Positions 40,606-53,116 of a stretch of 64,000 nucleotides of DNA are shown here, piece by piece (within the stretch, counting starts at the first letter, position 1; every line of letters starts with the position of its first letter). Where the stretch lies: the NCBI RefSeq assembly GCF_910589235.1, contig NC_060959.1, positions 1 through 64,000 of the forward strand, in the 5' to 3' direction. Both the position numbers and the translations under genes were made by a program. The stretch is from Vespa crabro. Lineage: Eukaryota > Arthropoda > Insecta > Hymenoptera > Vespidae. The notes under the pieces are model-generated. The model was not told the DNA's origin and did not search any database. It worked only from the letters and a program-made list of their open reading frames with translations.

Positions 40606-41119
40606 GTTTCAGAACATTGCATTTCATAAGATCAAACATATATTTTATATTGGAATCAAAGTTTTTAACATTCTTTCATATCGTATATACGATTTTTCGC
40701 TCATATACGCGTATCGTCGAAAAACGAAAACTTGAAATCTCGTTCAATTTCATTGATTTTATATTCTATCGATGCAGAATAAAGAATATAACTAGAATAT
40801 AAGGTTTTTACTATGTTTAAATACGCGTTTTCATATGATAATTGTCGAAAAACGTAATCGACATACGCGAATTTCGGTATATGCGAAGATAAAATCGTGA
40901 AATCTTTAATAATACTTGTGCCACAGTTAGAAAAATGTTACCAATCGTTTCAGAACATTGCATTTCATAAGATCAAACATATATTTTATATTGGAATCAA
41001 AGTTTTTAACATTCTTTCATATCGTATATACGATTTTTCGCTCATATACGCGTATCGTCGAAAAACGAAAACTTGAAATCTCGTTCAATTTCATTGATTT
41101 TATATTCTATCGATGCAGA
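40606..41119. repeat. Single-unit tandem duplication
   Basis: The units at 40617 and 40958 share AATCGTTTCAG and AAACATATATTTTA at a shift of exactly 341 bp. This combination is not seen elsewhere. They then differ, with AACTAGAATATAAGG near 40790 and CAGAATATAGAAT near 41117. Confidence 0.7.
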
Positions 41120-42281
41120 ATATAGAATATAACAAGAATATAACGTTTTTACTATGTTTAAATACGCGTTTTCATATTATAAATGTCGAAAAACGTAATC
41201 GACATATGCGAATTTCGGTATATGCGAAGATAAAATCGTGAAATCTTTAATAATACTTGTGCCACAGTTAGAAAAATGTTACCAATCGATTCAGAACATT
41301 GCATTTCATAAAATCAAACATCTATTTTATATTGGAATCAAAGTTTTTAAAATTCTTTCATATCGTATATACGATTTTTCGCTCATATACGCGTATCGTC
41401 GAAAAACGAAAACTTGAAATCTCGTTCAATTTCATTGATTTTATATTCTATCGATGCAGAATAAAGATTATAACAAGAATATAACGTTTCTGCTATGTTT
41501 AAATACGCGTTTTCATATGATAATTGTCGAAAAACGTAATCGACATACGCGAATTTCGGTATATGCAAAGATAAAATCGTGAAATCTTTAATAATACTTG
41601 TGCCACTGTTAGAAAAATGTTACCAATCGATTCAGAACATTGCATTTCATAAGATCAAACATCTATTTTATATTGGAATCAAAGTTTTTAACATTCTTTC
41701 ATATCGTATATACGATTTTTCGCTCATATACGCGTATCTTCGAAAAACGAAAACTTGAAATCTCGTTCAATTTCATTGATTTTATATTCTATCGATGCAG
41801 AATAAAGAATATAACAAGAATAAAACGTTTTTACTATGTTTAAATACGCGTTTTCATATGTTAATTGTCGAAAAACGTAATCGACATAAGGGAATTTCGG
41901 TATATGCGAAGATAAAATCGTGAAATCTTTAATAATACTTGTGCCACAGTTAGAAAAATGTTACCAATCGATTCAGAACATTGCATTTCATAAGTTCAAA
42001 CATCTATTTTATATTGGAATCAAAGTTTTTAACATTCTTTCATATCGTATATACGATTTTTCGCTCATATACGCGTATCGTCGAAAAACGAAAACTTGAA
42101 ATCTCGTTCAATTTCATTGATTTTATATTCTATCGATGCAGAATAAAGAATATAACAAGAATATACCGTTTTTACTATGTTTAAATACGCGTTTTCATAT
42201 GATAATTGTCGAAAAACGTAATCGACATACGCGAATTTCGGTATATGCGAAGATAAAATCGTGAAATCTTCAATAATATTT

Positions 42282-42873
42282 GTGCCACAGTTAGAAAAAT
42301 GTTACCAATCGATTCAGAACATTGCATTTCATAAGATCAAACATCTATTTTATATTGGAATCAAAGTTTTTAACATTCTTTCATATCATATATACGATTT
42401 TTCGCTCATATACGCGTATCGTCGAAAAACGAAAACTTGAAATCTCGTTCAATTTCATTGATTTTATATTCTATCGATGCAGAATAAAGAATATAACAAG
42501 AATATAACGTTTTTACTATGTTTAAATACGCGTTTTCATATGATAATTGTCGAAAAGCGTAATCGACATACGCGAATTTCGGTATATGCGAAGATAAAAT
42601 CGTGAAATCTTTAATAATACTTGTGCCACAGTTAGAAAAATGTTACCAATCGATTCAGAACATTGCATTTCATAAGATCAAACATCTATTTTATATTGGA
42701 ATCAAAGTTTTTAACATTCTTTCATATCGTATATACGATTTTTCGCTCATATACGCGTATAGTCGAAAAACGAAAACTTGAAATCTCGTTCAATTTCATT
42801 GATTTTATATTCTATCGATGCAGAATAAAGAATATAACAAGAATATAACGTTTTTACTATGTTTAAATACGCG
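42282..42873. repeat. 3-unit shift duplication, copy 1
   Basis: It matches 43305-43896 at 1023 bp. Shared rare states are CATATCATATATAC (first palindrome broken) in unit 42322 and GTATAGTCG in unit 42663. CGAAAAGCG near 42552 is private to this copy. Confidence 0.78.
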
Positions 42874-43304
42874 TTTTCATATGATAATTGTCGAAAAACG
42901 TAATCGACATACGCGAATTTCGGTATATGCGAAGATAAAATCGTGAAATCTTTAATAATACTTGTGCCACAGTTAGAAAAATGTTACCAATCGATTCAGA
43001 ACATTGCATTTCATAAGATCAAACATCTATTTTATATTGGAATCAAAGTTTTTAACATTCTTTCATATCGTATATACGATTTTTCGCTCATATACGCGTA
43101 TCGTCGAAAAACGAAAACTTGAAATCTCGTTCAATTTCATTGATATTATATTGTATCGATGCAGAATAAAGAATATAACTAGAATATAACGTTTTTACTA
43201 TGTTTAAATACGCGTTTTCATATGATAATTGTCGAAAAACGTAATCTATATACGCGAATTTCGGTATATGCGAAGATAAAATCGTGAAATCTTTAATAAT
43301 ACTT

Positions 43305-43896
43305 GTGCCACAGTTAGAAAAATGTTACCAATCGATTCAGAACATTGCATTTCATAAGATCAAACATCTATTTTATATTGGAATCAAAGTTTTTAACATT
43401 CTTTCATATCATATATACGATTTTTCGCTCATATACGCGTATCGTCGAAAAACGAAAACTTGAAATCTCGTTCAATTTCATTGATTTTATATTCTATCGA
43501 TGCAGAATAAAGAATATAACAAGAATATAACGTTTTTACTATGTTTAAATACGCGTTTTCATATGATAATTGTCGAAAAACGTAATCGACATACGCGAAT
43601 TTCGGTATATGCGAAGATAAAATCGTGAAATCTTTAATAATACTTGTGCCACAGTTAGAAAAATGTTACCAATCGATTCAGAACATTGCATTTCATAAGA
43701 TCAAACATCTATTTTATATTGGAATCAAAGTTTTTAACATTCTTTCATATCGTATATACGATTTTTCGCTCATATACGCGTATAGTCGAAAAACGAAAAC
43801 TTGAAATCTCGTTCAATTTCATTGATTTTATATTCTATCGATGCAGAATAAAGAATATAACAAGAATATAACGTTTTTACTATGTTTAAATACGCG
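43305..43896. repeat. 3-unit shift duplication, copy 2
   Basis: Second copy of 42282-42873, ending before GCGTGTTCAT at 43897-43901. The intervening unit at 43004 has GATATTATATTGTATCG and is not duplicated. Confidence 0.78.
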
Positions 43897-44691
43897 TGTT
43901 CATATGATAATTGTCGAAAAACGTAATCGACATACGCGAATTTCGGTATATGCGAAAATAAAATCGTGAAATCTTTAATAATACTTGTGCCACAGTTAGA
44001 AAAATGTTACCAATCGATTCAGAACATTGCATTTCATAAGATCAAACATCTATTTTATATTTGAATCAAAGTTTTTAACATTCTTTCATATCGTATATAC
44101 GATTTTTCGCTCATATACGCGTATCGTCGTAAAACGAACACTTGAAATCTCGTTCAATTTCATTGATTTTATATTCTATCGTTGCAGAATAAAGAATATA
44201 ACAAGAATATAACGTTTTTACTATGTTTAAATACGCGTTTTCATATGATAATTGTCGAAAAACGTAATCGACATACGCGAATTTCGGTATATGCGAAGAT
44301 GAAATCGTGAAATCTTTAATAATACTTGTGCCAAAGTTAGAAAAATGTTACCAATCGATTCAGAACATTGCATTTCATAAGATCAAACATCTATTTTATA
44401 TTGGAATCAAAGTTTTTAACATTCTTTCATATCGTATATACGATTTTTCGCTCATGTACGCGTATCGTCGAAAAACGAAAACTTGAAATCTCGTTCAATT
44501 TCATTGATTTTATATTCTATCGATGCAGAATAAAGAATATAACAAGAATATAACGTTTTTACTATGTTTAAATACGCGTTTTCATATGATAATTGCCGAA
44601 AAACGTAATCGACATACGGGAATTTCGGTATATGCGAAGATAAAATCGTGAAATCTTTAATAATACTTGTGCCACAGTTAGAAAAATGTTT

Positions 44692-45373
44692 CCAATCGAT
44701 TCAGAACATTGCATTTCATAAGATCAAACATCTATTTTATATTGGAATCAAAGTTTTTAACATTCTTTCATATCGTATATACGATTTTTCGCACATATAC
44801 GCGTATCGTCGAAAAACGAAAACTTGAAATCTCGTTCAATTTCATTGATTTTATATTCCACCGATGCAGAATAAAGAATATAACAAGAATATAACGTTTT
44901 TACTATGATTAAATACGCGTTTTCATATGATAATTGTCGAAAAACCTAATCGACATACGCGAATTTCGGTATATGCGAAGATAAAATCGTGTAATCTTTA
45001 ATAATACTTTTGCCACAGTTAGAAAAATGTTCCCAATCGATTCAGAACATTGCATTTCATAAGATCAAACATCTATTTTATATTGGAATCAAAGTTTTTA
45101 ACATTCTTTCATATCGTATATACGATTTTTCGCTCATATACGCGTATCGTCGAAAAACGAAAACTTGAAATCTCGTTCAATTTCATTGATTTTGTATTCT
45201 ATCGATGCAGAATAAAGAATATAACAAGGATATAACGTTTTTACTATGTTTAAATACGCGTTTTCATATGATAATTGTCGAAAAACGTAATCGACATACG
45301 CGAATTTCGGTATATGCGAAGATAAAATCGTGAAATCTTTAATAATACTTGTGCCACAGTTAGAAAAATGTTA
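44692..45373. repeat. 2-unit tandem duplication, copy 1 (682 bp)
   Basis: Markers repeated 682 bp later: CGCACATATACG, ATTCCACCGATG, ATGATTAAATAC, AAACCTAATCG, GTGTAATC, ACTTTTGCC, GTTCCCAATCG, TTTTGTATTC and AAGGATATAACG. The left bound is T44691, where 45373 has A. Confidence 0.93.
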
Positions 45374-46155
45374 CCAATCGATTCAGAACATTGCATTTCA
45401 TAAGATCAAACATCTATTTTATATTGGAATCAAAGTTTTTAACATTCTTTCATATCGTATATACGATTTTTCGCACATATACGCGTATCGTCGAAAAACG
45501 AAAACTTGAAATCTCGTTCAATTTCATTGATTTTATATTCCACCGATGCAGAATAAAGAATATAACAAGAATATAACGTTTTTACTATGATTAAATACGC
45601 GTTTTCATATGATAATTGTCGAAAAACCTAATCGACATACGCGAATTTCGGTATATGCGAAGATAAAATCGTGTAATCTTTAATAATACTTTTGCCACAG
45701 TTAGAAAAATGTTCCCAATCGATTCAGAACATTGCATTTCATAAGATCAAACATCTATTTTATATTGGAATCAAAGTTTTTAACATTCTTTCATATCGTA
45801 TATACGATTTTTCGCTCATATACGCGTATCGTCGAAAAACGAAAACTTGAAATCTCGTTCAATTTCATTGATTTTGTATTCTATCGATGCAGAATAAAGA
45901 ATATAACAAGGATATAACGTTTTTACTATGTTTAAATACGCGTTTTCATATGATAATTGTCAAAAAACGTAATCGACATACGCGAATTTCGGTATATGCG
46001 AAGATAAAATCGTGAAATCTTTAATAATACTTGTGCCACAGTTAGAAAAATGTTACCAATCGATTCAGAACATTGCATTTCATAAGATCAAACATCTATT
46101 TTATATTGGAATCAAAGTTTTTAACATTCTTTCATATCGTATATACGATTTTTCG
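45374..46155. repeat. 2-unit tandem duplication, copy 2
   Basis: Tandem copy of 44692-45373. The matching run extends to 46155 with one difference (GTCAAAAAACG at 45962). It ends where the unit at 46073 loses a base (CGCTATATACG). Confidence 0.92.
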
Positions 46156-47094
46156 CTATATACGCGTATCGTCGAAAAACGAAAACTTGAAATCTCGTTC
46201 AATTTCATTGATTTTATATTCTATCGATGCAGAATAAAGAATATAACAAGAATATAACATTTTTACTATGTTTAAATACGCGTTTTCATATGATAATTGT
46301 CGAAAAACCTAATCGACATACGCGAATTTCGGTATATGCGAAGAAAAAATCGTGAAATCTTTAATAATACTTGTGCCACAGTAAGAAAAATGTTACCAAT
46401 CGATTCAGAACAGTGCATTTCATAAGATCAAACATCTATTTTATATTGGAATCAAAGTTTTTAACATTCTTTCATATCGTATATACGATCTTTCGCTCAT
46501 ATACGCGTATCGTCGAAAAACGAAAACTTGAAATCTCGTTCAATTTCATTGATTTTATATTCTATCGATGCAGAATAAAGAATATAACAAGAATATAACG
46601 TTTTTACTATGTCCAAATACGCGTTTTCATATGATAATTGTCGAAAAACGTAATCGACATAGGCGAATTTCGGTATATGCGAAGATAAAATCGTGAAATC
46701 TTTAATAATACTTGTGCCACAGTTAGATAAATGTTACCAATCGATTCAGAACATTGCATTTCATAAGATCAAACATCTATTTTATATTGGAATCAAAGTT
46801 TTTAACATTCTTTCATATCGTATATACGATTTTTCGCTCATATACGCGTATCGTCGAAAAACGAAAACTTGAAATCTCGTTCAATTTCATTGATTTTATA
46901 TTCTATCGATGCAGAATAAAGAATATAACAAGAATATAACGTTTTTACTATGTTTAAATACGCGTTTTCATATGATAATTGTCGAAAAACGTAATCGACA
47001 TACGCGAATTTCGGTATATGCAAAGATAAAATCGTGAAATCTTTAATAATACTTGTGCCACAGTTAGAAAAATGTTACCAATCGATTCAGAACA

Positions 47095-47433
47095 TTGCAT
47101 TTCATAAGATCAAACATCTATTTTATATTGGAATCAAAGTTTTTAACATTCTTTCATATCGTATATACGATTTTTCGCCCATATACGCGTATCGTCGAAA
47201 AACGAAAACTTGAAATCTCGTTCAATTTCATTGATTTTATATTCTATCGATGCAGAAGAAAGAATATAACAAGAATATAACATTTTTACTGTGTTTATAC
47301 GCGTTTTCATATGATAATTGTCGAAAAACGTAATCGACATACGCGAATTTCGGTATATGCGAAGATGAAATCGTGAAATCTTTAATAATACTTGTGCCAC
47401 AGTTAGAAAAATGTTACCAATCGATTCAGAACA
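47095..47433. repeat. 339 bp unit, shortest in the window
   Basis: Two bases are lost in GTGTTTATACGCG (usual ATGTTTAAATACGCG). It also has CAGAAGAAAG and AACATTTTTACTGTG, shared with the unit at 49482, which has no deletion. Confidence 0.85.
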
Positions 47434-49822
47434 TTGCATTTCATAAGATCAAACATCTATTTTATATTGGAATCAAAGTTTTTAATATTCTTTCATATCG
47501 TATATACGATTTTTCGCTCATATACGCGTATCGTCGAAAAACGAAAACTTGAAATCTCGTTCAATTTCATTGATTTTATATTCTATCGATGCAGAATATA
47601 GAATATAACAAGAATATAACGTTTTTACTATGTTTAAATACGCGTTTTCATATGATAATTGCCGAAAAACGTAATCGACATACGGGAATTTCGGTATATG
47701 CGAAGATAAAATCGTGAAATCTTTAATAATACTTGTGCCACAGTTAGAAAAATGTTACCAATCGATTCAGAACATTGCATGTCATAAGATCAAACATCTA
47801 TTTTATATTGGAATCAAAGTTTTTAATATTCTTTCATATCGTATATACGATTTTTCGCACATATACGCGTATCGTCGAAAAACGAAAACTTGAAATCTCG
47901 TTCAATTTCATTGATTTTATATTCTATCGATGCAGAATAAAGAATATAACAAGAATATAACGTTTTTACTATGTTTAAATACGCGTTTTCATATGATAAT
48001 TGTCGAAAAACGTAATCGACATACGCGAATTTCGGTATATGCGAAGATAAAATCGTGAAATCTTTAATAATACTTGTGCCACAGTTAGAAAAATGTTACC
48101 AATCGATTCAGAACATTGCATTTCATAAGATCAAACATCTATTTTAGATTGGAATCAAAGTTTTTAACATTCTTTCATATCGTATATACGATTTTTCGCT
48201 CATATACGCGTATCGTCGAAAAACGAAAACTTGAAATCTCGTTCAATTTCATTGATTTTAGATTCTATCGATGCAGAATATAGAATATAACAAGAATATA
48301 ACGTTTTTACTATGTTTAAATACGCGTTTTCATATGATAATTGCCGAAAAACGTAATCGACATACGGGAATTTCGGTATATGCGAAGATAAAATCGCGAA
48401 ATCTTTAATAATACTTGTGCCATAGTTAGAAAAATGTTACCAATCGATTCAGAACATTGCATTTCATAAGATCAAACATCTATTTTATATTGGAATCAAA
48501 GTTTTTAACATTCTTTCATATCGTATATATGATTTTTCGCACATATACGCGTATCGTCGAAAAACGAAAACTTGAAATCTCGTTCAATTTCATTGATTTT
48601 ATATTCTATCGATGCAGAATATAGAATATAACAAGAATATAACGTTTTTACTTTGTTTAAATACGCGTATTCATATGATAATTGTCGAAAAACGTAATCG
48701 ACATACGGGAATTTCGGTATATGCGAAGATAAAATCGTGAAATCTTTAATAATACTTGTGCCACAGTTAGAAAAATGTTACCAATCGATTCAGAACATTG
48801 CATTTCATAAGATCAAACATCTATTTTATATTGGAATCAAAGTTTTTAACATTCTTTCATATCGTATATACGATTTTTCGCTCATATACGCGTATCGTCG
48901 AAAAACGAAAACTTGAAATCTCGTTCAATTTCATTGATTTTGTATTCTATCGATGCAGAATAAAGAATATAACAAGGATATAACGTTTTTACTATGTTTA
49001 AATACGCGTTTTCATATGATAATTGTCATAAAACGTAATCGACATACGCGAATTTCGGTATATGCGAAGATAAAATCGTGAAATCTTTAATAATACTTGT
49101 GCCACAGTTAGAAAAATGTTACCAATCGATTCAGAACATTGCATTTCATAAGATCAAACATCTATTTTATATTGGAATCAAAGTTTTTAACATTCTTTCA
49201 TATCGTATATACGATTTTTCGTTCATATACGCGTATCGTCGAAAAACGAAAACTTGAAATCTCGTTCAATTTCATTGATTTTATATTCTATCGATGCAGA
49301 ATAAAGAATATAACAAGAATATAACGTTTTTACTATGTTTAAATACGCGTTTTCATATGATAATTGCCGAAAAACGTAATCGACATACGGGAATTTCGGT
49401 ATATGCGAAGATAAAATCGTGAAATCTTTTTAATAATACTTGTGCCACAGTTAGAAAAATGTTACCAATCGATTCAGAACATTGCATTTCATAAGATCAA
49501 ACATCTATTTTATATTGGAATCAAAGTTTTTAACATTCATTCATATCGTATATACGATTTTTCGCACATATACGCGTATCGTCGAAAAACGAAAACTTGA
49601 AATCTCGTTCAATTTCATTGATTTTATATTCTATCGATGCAGAAGAAAGAATATAACAAGAATATAACATTTTTACTGTGTTTAAATACGCGTTTTCATA
49701 TGATAATTGTCGAAAAACGTAATCGACATACGCGAATTTCGGTATATGCGAAGATAAAATCGTGAAATCTTTAATAATACTTGTGCCACAGTTAGAAAAA
49801 TGTTACCAATCGATTCAGAACA
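47434..49822. repeat. Alternating two-class stretch
   Basis: Units with ATTGCCG plus CATACGGG (47434, 48116, 49139) are each followed by a unit with CGCACATATACG (47775, 48457, 49482), giving a short dimeric pattern. Between the second and third pair lies the unit at 48798 (TTTTGTATTC, AAGGATAT). The same pairing occurs at 44368-45049. Individual pairs carry private changes such as TTTTAGATTGG at 48144. Confidence 0.72.
49139..49481. repeat. 343 bp unit
   Basis: Two extra T in GAAATCTTTTTAATAATAC near 49430. This length variant is not shared with any other unit in the window. The only other 343 bp unit (26640) has two different insertions. Confidence 0.85.
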
Positions 49823-50369
49823 GTGCATTTCATAAGATCAAACATCTATTTTATATTGGAATCAAAGTTTTTAACATTCTTTCATATCGTATATACGATT
49901 TTTCGCTCATATACGCGTATCGTCGAAAAACGAAAACTTGAAATCTCGTTCAATTTCATCGATTTTATATTCTATCGATGCAGAATAAAGAATATAACAA
50001 GAATATAACGTTTTTACTATGTTTAAATACGCGTTTTCATATGATAATTGTCGAAAAACGTAATCGACATACGCGAACTTCGGTATATGCGAAAATGAAA
50101 TCGTGAAATCTTTAATAATACTTGTGCCACAGTTAGAAAAATGTTACCAATCGATTCAGAACATTGCATTTCATAAGATCAAACATCTATTTTATATTGG
50201 AATCAAAGTTTTTAACATTCTTTCATATCGTATATACGATTTTTCGCTCATATACGCGTATCGTCGAAAAACGAAAACTTGAAATCTCGTTCAATTTCAT
50301 TGATTTTATATTCCGTCGATGCAGAATAAAGAATATAACAAGAATATAACGTTTTTACTATGTTTAAAT

Positions 50370-50729
50370 GCGCGTATTCATATGATAATTGTCGAAAAAC
50401 GTAATCGACATACGGGAATTTCGGTATATGCGATGATAAAATCGTGAAATCTTTAATAATACTTGTGCCACAGTTAGAAAAATGTTACCAATCGATTCAG
50501 AACATTGCATTTCATAAGATCAAACATCTATTTTATATTGGTATCAAAGTTTTTAACATTCTTTCATATCGTATATACGATTTTTCGCTCATATACGCGT
50601 ATCGTCGTAAAACGAAAACTTGAAATCTCGTTCAATTTCATTGATTTTATATTCTATCGATGCAGAATAAAGAATGAAACAAGAATATAACGTTTTTACT
50701 ATGTTTAAATACGCGTTTTCATATGATAA
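50370..50729. repeat. 7-unit shift duplication, copy 1
   Basis: It matches 52757-53116 at 2387 bp (7 units): GCGTATTCAT, CATACGGG, TTGGTATCAAAG, CGTCGTAAAACG and AATGAAACAAG. GCGATGATAAA near 50435 is private to this copy. Confidence 0.8.
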
Positions 50730-52756
50730 TTGTCGAAAAACGTAATCGACATACGCGAATTTCGGTATATGCGAAGATAAAATCGTGAAATCTTTAATAA
50801 TACTTGTGCCACAGTTAGAAAAATGTTACCAATCGATTCAGAACATTGCATTTCATAAGATCAAACATCTATTTTATATTGGAATCAAAGTTTTTAACAT
50901 TCTTTCATATCGTATATACGATTTTTCGCTCATATACGCGTATCGTCGAAAAACGAAAACTTGAAATCTCGTTCAATTTGATTGATTTTATATTCTATCG
51001 ATGCAGAATAAAGAATATAACAAGAATATAACGTTTTTACTATGTTTAAATACGCGTTTTCATATGATAATTGTCGAAAAACCTAATCGACATACGCGAA
51101 TTTCGGTATATGCAAAGATAAAATCGTGAAATCTTTAATAATACTTGTGCCACTGTTAGAAAAATGTTACCAATCGATTCAGAACATTGCATTTCATAAG
51201 ATCAAACATCTATTTTATATTGGTATCAAAGTTTTTAACATTCTTTCATATCGTATATACGATTTTTCGCACATATATGCGTATCGTCGAAAAACGAAAA
51301 CTTGAAATCTCGTTCAATTTCATTGATTTTGTATTCTATCGATGCAGAATAAAGAATATAACAAGGATATAACGTTTTTACTATGTTTAAATACGCGTTT
51401 TCATATGATAATTGTCGAAAAACGTAATCGACATACGCGAATTTCGGTATATGCAAAGATAAAATCGTAAAAACTTTATTAATACTTGTGCCACAGTTAG
51501 AAAAATGTTACCAATCGATTCAGAACATTGCATTTCATAAGATCAAACATCTATTTTATATTGGAATCAAAGTTTTTAACATTCTTTCATATCGTATATA
51601 CGATTTTTCGCTCATATACGCGTATCGTCGAAAAACGAAAACTTGAAATCTCGTTCAATTTCATTGATTTTATATTCTATCGATGCAGAATAAACAATAT
51701 AACAATAATATAACGTTTTTACTATGTTTAAATACGCGTTTTCAAACGATAATTGTCGAAAAACGTATTCGACATACGGGAATTTCGGTATATGCGAAGA
51801 TAAAATCGTGAAATCGTTAATAATACTTGTGCCACAGTTAGAAAAATGTTACCAATCGATTCAGAACATTGCATTTCATAAGATCAAACATCTATTTTAT
51901 ATTGGAATCAAAGTTTTTAACATTCTTTCATATCGTATATACGATTTTTCGCTCATATACGCGTATCGTCGAAAAACGAAAACTTGAAATCTCGTTCAAT
52001 TTCATTGATTTTATATTCTATCGATGCAGAATAAAGAATATAACAAGAATATAACGTTTTTACTATGTTTAAATACGCGTTTTCATATGATAATTGTCGA
52101 AAAACCTAATCGACATACGCGAATTTCGGTATATGCAAAGATAAAATCGTGAAATCTTTAATAATACTTGTGCCACAGTTAGAAAAATGTTACCAATCGA
52201 TTCAGAACATTGCATTTCATAAGATCAAACATCTATTTTATATTGGAATCAAAGTTTTTAACATTCTTTCATATCGAATATACGATTTTTCGCTCATATA
52301 CGCGTATCGTCGAAAAACGAAAACTTGAAATCTCGTTCAATTTCACTGATTTTATATTCTGTCGATGCAGAATAAAGATTATAACAAGAATATAACGTTT
52401 TTACTTTGTTTAAATACGCGTATTCATATGATAATTGTCGAAAAACGTAATCGACATACGGGAATTTCGGTATATGCGAAGATAAAATCGTGAAATCTTT
52501 AATAATACTTGTGCCACAGTTAGAAAAATGTTACCAATCGATTCAGAACATTGCATTTCATAAGATCAAACATCTATTTTATATTGGAATCAAAGTTTTT
52601 AACATTCTTTCATATCGTATATAAGATTTTTCGCTCATATACGCGTATCGTCGATAAACGAAAACTTGAAATCTCGTTCAATTTCATTGATTTTATATTC
52701 TGTCGATGCAGAATAAAGAATATAACAAGAATATAACGTTTTTACTATGTTTAAAT

Positions 52757-53116
52757 ACGCGTATTCATATGATAATTGTCGAAAAACGTAATCGACATAC
52801 GGGAATTTCGGTATATGCGAAGATAAAATCGTGAAATCTTTAATAATACTTGTGCCACAGTTAGAAAAATGTTACCAATCGATTCAGAACATTGCATTTC
52901 ATAAGATCAAACATCTATTTTATATTGGTATCAAAGTTTTTAACATTCTTTCATATCGTATATACGATTTTTCGCTCATATACGCGTATCGTCGTAAAAC
53001 GAAAACTTGAAATCTCGTTCAATTTCATTGATTTTATATTCTATCGATGCAGAATAAAGAATGAAACAAGAATATAACGTTTTTACTATGTTTAAATACG
53101 CGTTTTCATATGATAA
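52757..53116. repeat. 7-unit shift duplication, copy 2
   Basis: Copy of 50370-50729, ending at the private ATAATTTTCG (T at 53117). Confidence 0.8.

Larger units (their letters stand above)
40276..40616. repeat. Representative satellite unit, one base from consensus
   Basis: This unit differs from my hand-built consensus at one base that I can see (T at 40606, consensus A). The consensus is 341 bp with 52 C and 46 G (28.7% GC) and 22 CpG. It carries two MluI sites (ACGCGT), two ClaI sites (ATCGAT; one is lost here by the 40606 change), one NdeI site (CATATG) and one DraI site (TTTAAA). There are about eleven A or T runs of four or more. It has a dyad cluster at 40339-40383 and two copies of GTCGAAAAACG 128 bp apart. 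Frequent alternative states elsewhere include ATACCG for ATAACG, CATAGGCG for CATACGCG, and GCCAAAG for GCCACAG. The phase start is arbitrary because no natural boundary is visible. Confidence 0.95.

Noticed and set aside
40276..40616. RNA polymerase III B box at CGTTCAATTTC
   Set aside because: It lacks the GTTCGA core and there is no A box at a proper distance; weak similarity expected by chance.
40276..40616. Unit as a dimer of two 170 bp halves
   Set aside because: Shifting the consensus by about 170 bp gives no continuous alignment. The only internal repeats are short motifs at 116 and 128 bp spacing.
47143..47439. Minus-strand open frame of 98 codons, with shorter relatives at 7006-7209, 17480-17707, 29079-29300 and 51235-51456
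   Set aside because: It depends on a private two-base deletion in the unit at 47095; the same frame is closed in most other units. No recognisable domain.
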